NCBI RefSeq assembly: GCF_003060825.1
Contig: NZ_CP028922.1
Location: 2,587,001 to 2,651,000, forward strand
Direction of reading: 5' to 3'
DNA length: 64,000 bases
Origin: Paenibacillus sp. CAA11
Lineage (GTDB): Bacteria > Bacillota > Bacilli > Paenibacillales > Paenibacillaceae
A model generated the notes under the pieces. That model was not told where the DNA came from. It saw only the letters and a program-made list of their open reading frames with translations, and did no database searches. Made by a program: the position numbers and the translations under genes. Positions 1 to 8,496 of this stretch are shown in pieces; position 1 is the first letter of the stretch; every line of letters starts with the position of its first letter.

Positions 1-1545
1 TAAAGGGGCATAGTAACCACAAAAGCCAGCCAAGAAGGCAACTAGCACCTCCCACCATTTCACATATTCGCTCTGATAACGCTTAAACTTAAATTCGAGA
101 CGCTCCGCCCAAACTTCAAGCTCTTCTTCACTGGGATGATTCAAACCCTCAGCATCGTAATAGTGCTTTAACTCATTCCGATCTAGGGAACCAGTTCCTT
201 GAATTTGCCTCATAGCCCGTTGGTCCAACCGCGCCTGCTCTTCAGCTCGTGCTTGATCCTCTTTGGTCATTGTTCCAAACAGAATATTTGTAGGTTCCGT
301 CGTTACAATGCGGTCTTTAGCAAGCAGATGCAGAAGTACGGCGATAACCATAGCGGCTGCAAATCCGATAATAAAATATAAAAATCGTCTGAGATATAAC
401 CACTCTACCTTCCAAGGAGTATCCGTATCTCTTATCAAAGCCTCGCTCCTGATATACGAAGATGATCCTCTTGCCGGCATCAGCTTTGAGACCACCCGTC
501 TGATCCAGGACACGTTATACATCCTTTGTATCCACTCTCCCCGCCTGCCCGTCGCTTGGTAACCGGAATCATCCTCACTTCGCATACGTTTTAATAGGAG
601 GTAAGCAATAAAGATAATAAGGTAGATTAAGATCTTGATAAGCATACCTGCTTTGCTTAAATAGAAGTCATTCATTAACGGGAAATTATTACGAGCCCAC
701 ACCTCTACCGGTTTTGTAAAAAAGAGCGGGGCCAAAGCTATCACAGTTAAACCTTTAAGCAAATAATCCAACCGGGAGAGCCTTAGCAAATCAAGGTATA
801 TCTCTTGCTTGAGCCCTGATAAGGCATGAAGAAAAACCGACTTGCCTTCTGCCGGCCGATCCCCATACTCCATAATGAGGTAGCACAGCCCTGCATAAGA
901 TTTCAAATATCGTCCCGGTTGGGTCTCATAATACTGCTCCAAGGCTGCTTGCGTTCGTTCAGCCGACAGCGCTTCGGCAATAGTGTATGCATGCCTGGAA
1001 ATTTGATCCTCTGCCTCCTCAGCCGCTTCAAGCACCGCTTCTTCCACGATTCCGTGCCGCTGATACGCATGCCTGGTCAGAGATAACAACTCCGAGGTTT
1101 GCCTTAGCAAATGCCGCTGCAATCGGTTTATACAGCTGCCAAGTACAACTTGATCCATGATCACCGCCGTCAGCACCAGGACCAAGAAATAAAACCAATC
1201 GGGATTGAGCAGCAGGAGCAAAGCTATGACAGAACCGTATCCCCCTAACAAAAGGTACACCATTCCTGTTACATGCAGCCTCAGCTCATACTCATTTTGC
1301 AGTGATATATGCGAAATTGCTTTTCGAACATGCTTTACGTACGTTCGTAGTGGAGGAATTTGCATGAATAACAAGTAAGATTTCTGCAAATACCCCTGCA
1401 ACTTCCCTTTCAAGCTTTGTTGTTCGGAGATAAAAATAGCTTTTGTCCGAACGAGTCGCTGCTGCCGCTTTATGAGGAGAGCTGCAGCGATCAGCCCAGC
1501 TATCGCTACCGCTAAGATTAGAAACAATACCTCTTTAAGCCCCAA
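1..1545 (-). CDS. TadC-like type II secretion F-family membrane protein, partial (3' end beyond window)
   Basis: Open frame of 515 codons that runs off the left edge without a stop, so the C-terminus is missing. The start is a TTG, chosen because GGAGGGAG lies five bases upstream and it overlaps the stop of the preceding ATPase gene by 11 bp. Hydrophobic stretches are visible near residues 5-25, 96-135 (two helices), 268-285, 305-325, 395-415 and at the window edge, with soluble helical segments between them. In Tad, Flp and type II secretion systems such a protein (TadB/TadC, GspF) follows the secretion ATPase gene and forms the membrane platform it drives. The assignment rests on membrane topology and position after a TadA-like gene rather than a clear F-domain motif. 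It is longer than ordinary TadB/TadC (about 300 residues), so it is divergent or carries extra segments. Confidence 0.72.
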   Translation of the reverse strand, partial: MGLKEVLFLILAVAIAGLIAAALLIKRQQRLVRTKAIFISEQQSLKGKLQGYLQKSYLLFMQIPPLRTYVKHVRKAISHISLQNEYELRLHVTGMVYLLLGGYGSVIALLLLLNPDWFYFLVLVLTAVIMDQVVLGSCINRLQRHLLRQTSELLSLTRHAYQRHGIVEEAVLEAAEEAEDQISRHAYTIAEALSAERTQAALEQYYETQPGRYLKSYAGLCYLIMEYGDRPAEGKSVFLHALSGLKQEIYLDLLRLSRLDYLLKGLTVIALAPLFFTKPVEVWARNNFPLMNDFYLSKAGMLIKILIYLIIFIAYLLLKRMRSEDDSGYQATGRRGEWIQRMYNVSWIRRVVSKLMPARGSSSYIRSEALIRDTDTPWKVEWLYLRRFLYFIIGFAAAMVIAVLLHLLAKDRIVTTEPTNILFGTMTKEDQARAEEQARLDQRAMRQIQGTGSLDRNELKHYYDAEGLNHPSEEELEVWAERLEFKFKRYQSEYVKWWEVLVAFLAGFCGYYAPL

Positions 1546-3307
1546 GCTTCTCCCTCCAATAACAGCCTATAAATCGGCCAAACAATCCAGCATCAGCAGA
1601 GGTCATTTCTGACTTCATGGAAGAGACCGTTGACTCTGTCATTGCCCGAGCGGGTTCATAACGACCATCACGATAGACGATGATGTCACGTTGTTCGAAC
1701 AGAGCCTGACCACTCTCGCTCTCGCAAGGAATACATTCCGTGATCCTCTCGATATAGCGTTTGCCTGTCATATCATGCTTAAGATGAATGTCAAAATGAA
1801 TAACATCCACAACTTGCCGCTCAGCTATGCGTTCATCTCGGAACACGCCCGCCTTCAGCAGAGAGTTGCGAAGAGAATGAACTAACGAAGAGAAGGTTCT
1901 CGCGTGGTGTGTAAACAAGGTAAACAAGCTGGCGACTTGGGCGGTCTGAATCATCCAGGCAGCCACCTCATCTGTAGCTACTTCCCCCAGAATATTCACA
2001 GTGCCGTCCGTCTTTTTCTGTAAATCAAGACCAGCTTGACCTGTTACATAATCGGTCTCACGAAATGTCAATATGTTCCTTGTCGGATAGAGCCTTCTTA
2101 AATGAAGCTCGAAAGACATTTCCTGAACACGCAGAGTATAAGCTTGGTAAATATATTTCACTAGCGCCATCAACAACGTAGTCTTGCCAGATCCTTGAGC
2201 GCCAGTGATCGCCGTAATTCGGCTGCCTTTCATCAGATAGGTAAGCAGTTCAACGACCATCTCCGCGTTCTCGCCAACGATAAGCTCTTCAAGTGCAGTT
2301 TTGGAAGCATCAAATTTACGGACAAAAAAAGCCCAGCTTTCCGCAAATGGTGGTCTAACCACAACTACTCTTGACCCATCCTTCATCTCATTCACCTTAA
2401 ACCCATTTGCTTCCGATAAAGGTCCCGGCAGATTATATTTATAGATGTTCTGACAGACTCTCTTGAGTTCGCCCTCCGAGCCAAAGCTTAGGAAGGATAG
2501 ATGAATGGACTTTCCTTTGAAAAAGATCCAGATGCTGTCCCAGCTTCGCTTGCCGGTGAAATCCTGCAGTGAATGGTCCAACGATATCTCCTGCGGAATA
2601 CCGCTTACCCCGCCGCTCACGCCGTCTATATTTTGATCCCTAATCTCGTCTATAACCGACAGTCCTTTGTATTGCTGGTATACACGCTGCGCCACAAATT
2701 CAAGCTTCTCCTCATAAGTCAGCTTTCGATATTCCAGGTAAAAGGCGCGATCCACGTCTTCACGAGTGATCTCATATCTCCAGCCTGTAGACTCTCCTGC
2801 CATCTCCTTAGGATGATCCCAGTTATAATCAGTAATTAAGGCTGCTAATGCAGCATGACCATAACGAAGTTTATAAATATACAAAATCAGTTCAAAGCGG
2901 TCTTGAACAGTTAAGAGATTTCCTTCTTCGAAGGGAATGACAAAGTCGACATGTTCCGCCCCCAATCCATAGTCTGTCTGCAGTAGATTTGATATATAGC
3001 TTTTAACAAATCTTTTATCCTGCTCGTCACCAGTGACACAGCCCTTCAGAGCCTTCCTGAGCTCTGCCCGCTGATGCCTCCTGCGCTTATAAGCCTCCTC
3101 ACTTAATCCGTAATCCTGCTGTTGATTCCTGCTGATCTCATGCATACTGAATTTGATATAAGCTATGATAGAATCCAAGCTGTATTTATCTCCTTGTGAG
3201 CTTTCGGCTGGTGAATGCCTACTCCTCGACAGCTTAATTAGAAGATAGCAAACAGACAGAAGGAGGATGGCCGCGAGCGCCAAGGTATTTAGTGCTGCAT
3301 GTCCCAT
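1535..3307 (-). CDS. TadA/CpaF-like secretion ATPase with an N-terminal membrane helix
   Basis: 590 residues. Residues about 372-382 form a Walker A loop (GAQGSGKTT). A later GEVATDE segment corresponds to the acidic/Walker B part of type II/IV secretion ATPases, followed by THHARTF, which resembles their His-box region. The middle region (SLHDF... to VVRPPFA) resembles the N-terminal domain of CpaF/TadA. An unusual feature is a hydrophobic helix at residues 4-25: TadA proteins are normally soluble. The ATPase presumably powers assembly of a pilus-like fibre or secretion at the membrane. The start ATG has GAAAGGAG upstream and sits 3 bp after the previous gene, so it is translated as part of the operon. 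Family is clear; the substrate is not, because no pilin gene is in view. Confidence 0.85.
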   Translation of the reverse strand: MGHAALNTLALAAILLLSVCYLLIKLSRSRHSPAESSQGDKYSLDSIIAYIKFSMHEISRNQQQDYGLSEEAYKRRRHQRAELRKALKGCVTGDEQDKRFVKSYISNLLQTDYGLGAEHVDFVIPFEEGNLLTVQDRFELILYIYKLRYGHAALAALITDYNWDHPKEMAGESTGWRYEITREDVDRAFYLEYRKLTYEEKLEFVAQRVYQQYKGLSVIDEIRDQNIDGVSGGVSGIPQEISLDHSLQDFTGKRSWDSIWIFFKGKSIHLSFLSFGSEGELKRVCQNIYKYNLPGPLSEANGFKVNEMKDGSRVVVVRPPFAESWAFFVRKFDASKTALEELIVGENAEMVVELLTYLMKGSRITAITGAQGSGKTTLLMALVKYIYQAYTLRVQEMSFELHLRRLYPTRNILTFRETDYVTGQAGLDLQKKTDGTVNILGEVATDEVAAWMIQTAQVASLFTLFTHHARTFSSLVHSLRNSLLKAGVFRDERIAERQVVDVIHFDIHLKHDMTGKRYIERITECIPCESESGQALFEQRDIIVYRDGRYEPARAMTESTVSSMKSEMTSADAGLFGRFIGCYWREKLGA

Positions 3308-3309
3308 AG

Positions 3310-4134
3310 CTACGCTCCTTTCACCTGTCCGTCTGGACCTAATCCGCTCAAATATTGTTTAATTTCAGTAGTGATTGTCTGAATGGAAGACATAAGAGGA
3401 TGACCTCCCCCCCTTCCTTGGTCCAGACTGTAGAATAACCGCTGAAAGAACGGGACCACTTCACCAGCATTCCAAGCATCCGTAAATTGAGTGTTGTAGG
3501 GTATACCATACACTCTGAATTGTTGACCATATTTCCTTTGCAAGTTCCGGGTAGAACAGGAAGCCATGGGATCATAGCTCCAAAGAGTAATGATAATAGG
3601 AATCCCTATGGTGCTCAGTCTGCCAGCATGCTCAGTAAAAAATCGTCTAATGCTGCCAGCGTTCTGACGAAGAACTACAATTCCCAGATCACCCGGCTCC
3701 AGCATGCTAAGTGCTGCTTGCTCCTCGGTGACATTTACATATACGCCATCGTAGCACTCTGCAGCTATTCGCCAGATATGGTGAACGTTCTGGATAACCT
3801 CAGAATCCTGCCAATGAACAGGCAGCTGATAGCCGGTAACTAAGTCCAGCCTTTCCTTGATTAGGGGACAAGTAAAGTTCTTAAGGCTTTGAGAATGAAG
3901 CCTACCGCTTTCTGAAAGCCTGTACAAAGCAGTAAACCCTTCATCCATTGCCGGAACCAAGCCTTCGCCCTCCAGCCGCTGCCCCAATCCTTCATCTACA
4001 CTGGTGCCCCTTGGCCCGTGGTGCCCAACGATCACTCCCCCACTGTATTGCAAGCTATGGCTCACAGCCAATGCGGCCGTGATTTCTTTCGCTCCGATGG
4101 CATCCTCTGCGTTCCATACGATAACTTTGTTCAT
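3310..4134 (-). CDS. MinD/CpaE-like protein with degenerate P-loop (first of two)
   Basis: 274 residues. The start is the ATG in an ATGA overlap with the upstream gene's stop, preceded by GGAG. A longer in-frame reading exists but has no ribosome site. The N-terminus reads VIVWNAEDAIGAKEITAALA: strand, loop, helix spacing like a MinD/ParA P-loop, but without the lysines of a working deviant Walker A. A later DLGIVVLRQNAG strand fits the same Rossmann-like fold. CpaE proteins in Tad systems are MinD-like localisation factors, and many have lost ATP binding. Inference: a structural or localisation partner of the secretion ATPase encoded 2 bp downstream. It could instead be an unrelated alpha/beta protein, since overall similarity is weak. 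Confidence 0.6.
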   Translation of the reverse strand: MNKVIVWNAEDAIGAKEITAALAVSHSLQYSGGVIVGHHGPRGTSVDEGLGQRLEGEGLVPAMDEGFTALYRLSESGRLHSQSLKNFTCPLIKERLDLVTGYQLPVHWQDSEVIQNVHHIWRIAAECYDGVYVNVTEEQAALSMLEPGDLGIVVLRQNAGSIRRFFTEHAGRLSTIGIPIIITLWSYDPMASCSTRNLQRKYGQQFRVYGIPYNTQFTDAWNAGEVVPFFQRLFYSLDQGRGGGHPLMSSIQTITTEIKQYLSGLGPDGQVKGA

Positions 4135-4847
4135 GCCTTTCTCCTCTCTGCCAGCTTTAGGGCACGCTTCGCTTGGGCCCCCTTCCAACCCGCCACCTGC
4201 ACAACCAACTGACTAATAGATTTCTTATACGTTCTGGTCAATCTTCTTAAGGAAATAGCCCGGTCATGCCCATTCTCGATCTTAGCAGCATAGGCCAGCT
4301 CATCCGTTGCGATTGTCAGAGGCTCTTCACTCCACTTAACGGGCAATCCGCTAGCCAGCATTTGAACGTACTCAGGTGAGATTCTGCAATCCAAGTGATG
4401 CAGGAATACTGTCCGAATGAAGATTCCTTGAAGCTTCGGATACATCTGGAGCAGCCGTGCAAACCATTCTGTACTTCGCTCGACTTCAAAACGATCCATA
4501 CTGCTGACCCACCAAACCGACTCCGCCTCAAGCCAGATCTCTGTAGACCCAAAAGACAGCTTCTCTAAATCGTAAATTACAATGTCATAGCTCTTGATAT
4601 CCGTGCCCTGCTGTTCCAAATATTCTCTCAGTCCTTCATCTGAGAAAAATCCATCTGCAACCTCGAAGCCATAGAACTCAGTAACAGGGATATGCTTATC
4701 AAGCTTGCTTATCGAGTAGCGGTAGGTTTGCCTCTCGGTAGCATCAACTAAAAGCACTCTTAGGCCTGATACGGCAAGCAGACGTGACAAATATAGAAGC
4801 AGGTCCCTCTTGTCGCTTATACCGGTAAATATCCAGCTTCTCATCAT
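4131..4847 (-). CDS. MinD/CpaE-like protein with degenerate P-loop (second of two)
   Basis: 238 residues starting in an ATGATGA overlap with the stop of the SAF gene, with GAAGGTG upstream. The N-terminus, WIFTGISDKRDLLLYLSRLL then LRVLLVDATE, has the strand-loop-helix-strand order of SIMIBI ATPases (MinD, ParA, CpaE). GISDKRDLL replaces the GKGG(V/T)GKT motif, so nucleotide hydrolysis is doubtful. DIVIYDLEKL is in the position of the Walker B-like strand. Together with the next gene it gives two tandem, similar-looking, probably inactive MinD-like proteins, and the kinase gene upstream carries a third copy of the fold. Role is inferred from context only: assembly or placement of the Tad-like machine. 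Confidence 0.62.
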   Translation of the reverse strand: MMRSWIFTGISDKRDLLLYLSRLLAVSGLRVLLVDATERQTYRYSISKLDKHIPVTEFYGFEVADGFFSDEGLREYLEQQGTDIKSYDIVIYDLEKLSFGSTEIWLEAESVWWVSSMDRFEVERSTEWFARLLQMYPKLQGIFIRTVFLHHLDCRISPEYVQMLASGLPVKWSEEPLTIATDELAYAAKIENGHDRAISLRRLTRTYKKSISQLVVQVAGWKGAQAKRALKLAERRKA

Positions 4848-5734
4848 TTTTCACCTTCTAGATCGGCAGGCTCACTGCCTGCATTGCTCTTGTTCATGGT
4901 CTGGCTGCTCTCATAGCTTGCAGCTTCCTGCGGGGTAACCATGGTCAGATTTTGTTCAAGCAAGACTCTTGCCGCCTTGCTCAGCGCATTCTCAGCCTTG
5001 ACAACAATGTTCGGGTCTCTTTGTATTAATTGAAGAACTCGCTCGTTTACTGGATATGTAGAGACAGCCTCTTCCTGGAGCTCAGGTTCGACATATGTTA
5101 ATGCATAGATAGATGCCTTATGCAGATAAGCATCAACAATAGCGCTGGACAAGGATAAAATCTCATGTTCTTTGAGTGTTACGGAAATGGTGTCTTTCGC
5201 AAGAGAATTTATTTTCTTCTTCGATAACAAAATATAATCCTGTCCGGTTGGAAATTGAATCCGAACATCTACCGTGTCGTGATTCTTTAAGGCCATAGGC
5301 AGCTGTACGAAGCTCATTTCCCGATTTCGCAAATCCGCTGTGGCTGGTTCATCGTTGTAAAGCAGAGTACTTGTTAACAACGTTTGTGGCTCCAAGCGAA
5401 CTTTTGCCGTTTTTCCAATGACTTGATCTAACTCCGTTGCTGCATTGGCGGGGAGTATCGCCTTGGGAACTTCAACCGTTGCTACCGCCTCCTCTGGCAC
5501 CTTATCCCCGGCAGCCACTGCCCTATTCACGGTATACACTGACTGGATCGTGAGATTCTGTGCCTCTTTAAACTTGTCTAGTTCAGCTTGATAATTGCGT
5601 TCCAATGCGGACTGCCTTGCAGCTGATTTTGCGTGTATCGTTATAAGAACGATAACAAAGATCAATGTGGTCACCAGAATGCCTGATAAAACGGCATAGA
5701 TGATCTGTTTATTTCTTCTGCTTATTGAGACCAT
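4844..5734 (-). CDS. SAF-domain membrane protein, CpaB/RcpC-like
   Basis: 296 residues. The start is the ATG of an ATGA overlap with the kinase stop, with GGGAGG upstream. A longer frame has no ribosome site and would overlap the kinase by about 90 bp. Residues about 10-35 form one membrane helix, followed by a helical stretch and then a SAF-like segment (VNRAVAAGDKVPEEAVATVE ... VIGKTAKVRLEPQTLL). CpaB/RcpC proteins of Tad systems carry a SAF domain and act in the periplasm or on the outer face, next to the secretin in Gram-negatives. In a Gram-positive it would lie outside the membrane, perhaps binding the wall. The C-terminal tail is polar and low in order. Confidence 0.7.
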   Translation of the reverse strand: MVSISRRNKQIIYAVLSGILVTTLIFVIVLITIHAKSAARQSALERNYQAELDKFKEAQNLTIQSVYTVNRAVAAGDKVPEEAVATVEVPKAILPANAATELDQVIGKTAKVRLEPQTLLTSTLLYNDEPATADLRNREMSFVQLPMALKNHDTVDVRIQFPTGQDYILLSKKKINSLAKDTISVTLKEHEILSLSSAIVDAYLHKASIYALTYVEPELQEEAVSTYPVNERVLQLIQRDPNIVVKAENALSKAARVLLEQNLTMVTPQEAASYESSQTMNKSNAGSEPADLEGEK

Positions 5735-7212
5735 CACAATCCTCCCTGATCGAATTTCATACCTCTCCAAAGCCTTCGTAATCCTCTTCTTGGCGGTTCG
5801 GTTCCTCCAGTCAGCTTGGAACAAACCTGTTCAGCCCATTGCCGGCTCAGTTGCCGCGGCTCAAACGGGTTGGGGTCGGAAGGCACGGCGAAAGCTTCCT
5901 CAATTTCAAGCGTTCTTTGCAGAACAGAAATAGCTCTTTCATCCGCTGCCGGAAAGCAATAATACCGATTATCGGAGGGATGCTGTTCAAGCCATCCCCT
6001 TAATTCGTCAAGTTCCTGGCACTTCCAGATGGCGGGGGAAGATACGATTATCTGTAAATCCGCCCTAAGAAATTCCTCTAGACCTTCTTTATCCGTACTG
6101 CTTCCAAGATCCAGCACAACGGCGCCTTCTCCCGAGCCTAAGAGCGAAAGAAGTTGATTGCGGTTAGACCGCCTTATGTACTGAACACCTTCTATTTCAA
6201 AAGATTGTCCGTATTCCCGATCAGCCAAGACTTGACCAATCCTCTCGAAGGCCTTCGACTTCTGCTCCCAATCCATTAGCGTAAGCTTTGAATAACGAGC
6301 TTTCAGCGCATGACTTAGCAATATCGCCGTATGCGTAGTCCCTACGCCATGTGCAGTCCCCATTACTGCGATGACAATCGGTCTCGTCAGACCGCTATAG
6401 CTGCTTGAAGAAGCAGGCGGACTAACACTGCGAAATGCATGCATTACTTCTTGAGCGGATTGAAAACGATTTTCGGGCTTGTACTGAAGAAGCTTTCTGA
6501 TCACCTTTACAAAAGAGGGCGTTAACTGAATACCGGGAATCTCATCTTGGGGGAAATTCCATTCGCTATACCTTCCCGATGTTGCTGCATATAGCAATAT
6601 TGCTCCAAGCGCATAAAGATCGGTTCGCCCATCCGTTTGACTGCCTCCATACTGTTCTGGCGCAGCAAAGCCTATCGTTCCGAGCTGAACGGTATCCTCC
6701 GTTCTCTCCGCTTTGTATTCGCGTGCTGTGCCGAAATCAATGAACCGAAGCTCACCGTTTGGCTGAATCATGAGATTCGAAGGCTTAAGATCCCGATAAA
6801 TAATCGCCGGCTGCCTGCTATGCAAATAATCTAATCCTTCGCAGATTTGCTCGCCTAATTTAATCAGAGTCTGCTCAGTCACTTGCTTGGTAGTCCTGAC
6901 TGTCTGCTCCAGGGTTACGCCATCAATAAGATCCATAATTAAATAAGTCTCTCCTTCGGTTCCTGGAGGGAAAAAATCAACAATTCTTGGCAACCGAGGG
7001 TGCTGCAGCGTAATCAGCATGGTCGCTTCTTCTTCTATGTAGGCATAAGAACTTGTCTCTGCCACACTCTGCTTGACTGCCCATATCTTACCAGGCAGCC
7101 TTAGATCAGCTGCGGCGTATACCCTGCTTGTCCCACCGTGTCCAATAGGACGGACAACTTTGTATCTATTACCGATGATTGTTCCAGGTTGCAGCAGTTG
7201 AGGCAGCTTCAT
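5734..7212 (-). CDS. Ser/Thr protein kinase fused to a MinD-like domain
   Basis: 492 residues with AAAGGAG five bases before the ATG. Residues 1-265 are a eukaryotic-type kinase: glycine loop GHGGTS, the ATP-anchoring lysine in WAVKQ, catalytic loop YRDLKPSN (Tyr in place of the usual His of HRD), metal-binding IDFG and the APEQYG segment. A short Ser/Pro linker leads to a second domain beginning IVIAVMGTAHGVGTTHTA near residue 285. This has the strand-loop-helix pattern of MinD/ParA proteins but with Thr-Thr in place of Lys-Thr. No transmembrane helix or PASTA repeats, unlike PrkC/Stk. It is the first gene of the operon, so phosphorylation probably controls the downstream Tad-like machine. 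That function is inferred; the kinase identity is secure. Confidence 0.85.
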   Translation of the reverse strand: MKLPQLLQPGTIIGNRYKVVRPIGHGGTSRVYAAADLRLPGKIWAVKQSVAETSSYAYIEEEATMLITLQHPRLPRIVDFFPPGTEGETYLIMDLIDGVTLEQTVRTTKQVTEQTLIKLGEQICEGLDYLHSRQPAIIYRDLKPSNLMIQPNGELRFIDFGTAREYKAERTEDTVQLGTIGFAAPEQYGGSQTDGRTDLYALGAILLYAATSGRYSEWNFPQDEIPGIQLTPSFVKVIRKLLQYKPENRFQSAQEVMHAFRSVSPPASSSSYSGLTRPIVIAVMGTAHGVGTTHTAILLSHALKARYSKLTLMDWEQKSKAFERIGQVLADREYGQSFEIEGVQYIRRSNRNQLLSLLGSGEGAVVLDLGSSTDKEGLEEFLRADLQIIVSSPAIWKCQELDELRGWLEQHPSDNRYYCFPAADERAISVLQRTLEIEEAFAVPSDPNPFEPRQLSRQWAEQVCSKLTGGTEPPRRGLRRLWRGMKFDQGGL

Positions 7213-7232
7213 TTCTTCTCCTTTCCGAGCGC

Positions 7233-7294
7233 AAAAAAAGAAAGCACCCTAACCCGTTATTCCACCTTTGGAAAAAAACGGATTGGGATGCTTT
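7233..7294 (-). terminator. Leader hairpin with U-run before the kinase operon (terminator or attenuator)
   Basis: On the minus strand AAGCATCCCAATCCG can pair with CGGGTTAGGGTGCTT (one mismatch, two G-U pairs) across a loop of about 21 bases, followed by CTTTTTTT. It lies downstream of a plausible promoter (7325-7354) and 20 bp before the kinase gene, so it would be in that transcript. A shorter hairpin (GGGA-aagca-TCCC) uses the same 5' bases and would prevent the large stem from forming. It may equally be the terminator of the methyltransferase gene ending at 7392. Confidence 0.6.
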
Positions 7295-7324
7295 CCCTGC
7301 GTCCTAATGGTTAATTTTGGTATT

Positions 7325-7354
7325 AGTATAAACCAGCTGGCGATCAAATGTAAA
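7325..7354 (-). promoter_or_regulatory. Putative sigma-A promoter of the kinase/Tad-like operon
   Basis: Minus-strand TTTACA at 7354-7349 and TATACT at 7330-7325, spaced by 18 bp. The transcript would start about 110 bases before the kinase ATG and include the leader hairpin. Confidence 0.5.
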
Positions 7355-7391
7355 GTAATAATTTTAAAAAGGGGTATATTGTTTAATATCT

Positions 7392-8462
7392 TTAATATTT
7401 AATCATATAAAGTGTTATTTCGTCCCTATTATGGAACAGCTGTTTAGCACGTTGTATTTGCATGTTAGCATCTTCATACAGTTGTATGACTTCACGAATC
7501 AAGGCAAGCGGCTTTTTGGACAACAGCTTGATCGTAACTACTGCGGTTCCACCTGGAACAAGACTGTAAAGCAGCTCAGTAACCAGCTTTACCGTTAGCT
7601 TTGGACTCCAGCTCATATCACACACGAGAAGATCAAACTGATTGTCCCGGAATTTCACACTGTCTGCATTTCTCTTCAAATATGTTAAATCAGGATGATT
7701 CAGAAGAGAGGGATGCATGTTAGCCGGATCAACTGCTGTTACCTTTAGGCCCCTCTCCAGCAGAAAGGAAGTCCACCCTCCTGGAGCAGCACCAATATCA
7801 AGTGCGCTGTGAAAGGACGTAAAATCAATGCCAAAGGTTCGTTCCGCCTCAAGCAGCTTGAACTTAGCCCGGGATATTTGTCCTTCTTCACGTTGAAAGC
7901 GAACTGCACCGCCGTTCCAATCCGACAAATTAGCTTCAGGCTTGGAGATCCCTGCATAAAGGAAGCCACCTGCAGCGTATACAGACAAAGTCCAATCTGC
8001 ATCCTTAACTACAAACTGTGCTCCAGTAATATTTATACGTTCCTCTAACCGTTCCTTAAGCTCAAGTGCAGTGCCTTTCCATCCGCTTGAGGATGCTTTG
8101 CGAGCCTGTATGACAATCCGGGATGCATCGAGCATACTATTGCCGGAAGCAAAATCAACCACAGCACTAACTGCTTCATCTGCAGAATCTAGCTCGTCAA
8201 AAGATATCTGTACATCTAGAGGAAACCAATGCCTCAAAAAAACCGGATTCTCATCAACTAAGCGTCTAACGGCTTCCTCCCGAACTACAGGCAATGTAGC
8301 TAGAAAGACTTCTCCCTGTTCGAGAACACGGCTCTTGACCGAACCAAACGTTCTTCGAAGCTCCTCCTGGGCATAAGAAGCAAAGCCGTGATTGGCCGTA
8401 CATATAAATTGGGATCCTGTAAATTCCGATGCGGTTGCATCTATATTTTCATTTAACATCAT
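7392..8462 (-). CDS. SAM-dependent methyltransferase, RlmM/FtsJ-like
   Basis: 356 residues (two adjacent ATGs at the start; either could be used). The C-terminal half has a class I methyltransferase core: SAM-binding DIGAAPGGWTSFLLERG, VTAVDP at the end of strand 2, and FDLLVCDMSWSP at the motif IV position. A later VVTIKLLSKK strand supplies the lysine typical of FtsJ/RlmM-type ribose 2'-O methyltransferases. The N-terminal 150 residues (GFASYAQEELRR...) resemble the THUMP-like substrate-binding part of RlmM, which modifies 23S rRNA. Likely target is rRNA, but the exact site cannot be told from sequence. It is separated from the kinase operon by the leader hairpin. Confidence 0.75.
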   Translation of the reverse strand: MMLNENIDATASEFTGSQFICTANHGFASYAQEELRRTFGSVKSRVLEQGEVFLATLPVVREEAVRRLVDENPVFLRHWFPLDVQISFDELDSADEAVSAVVDFASGNSMLDASRIVIQARKASSSGWKGTALELKERLEERINITGAQFVVKDADWTLSVYAAGGFLYAGISKPEANLSDWNGGAVRFQREEGQISRAKFKLLEAERTFGIDFTSFHSALDIGAAPGGWTSFLLERGLKVTAVDPANMHPSLLNHPDLTYLKRNADSVKFRDNQFDLLVCDMSWSPKLTVKLVTELLYSLVPGGTAVVTIKLLSKKPLALIREVIQLYEDANMQIQRAKQLFHNRDEITLYMIKY

Positions 8463-8496
8463 TTAATTCTACTTCCCTCTGGCTTATTGCCGGTAT

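Noticed and set aside
263..562. Plus-strand ORFs in the first 1.5 kb
   Set aside because: They are shadows of the TadC-like minus-strand gene, which has a strong ribosome site and coherent membrane segments throughout.
7237..7354. Cyclic-di-GMP riboswitch in the kinase operon leader
   Set aside because: GGACGCA is shared with GEMM-I by chance, but the other conserved elements and the three-way stem are missing.
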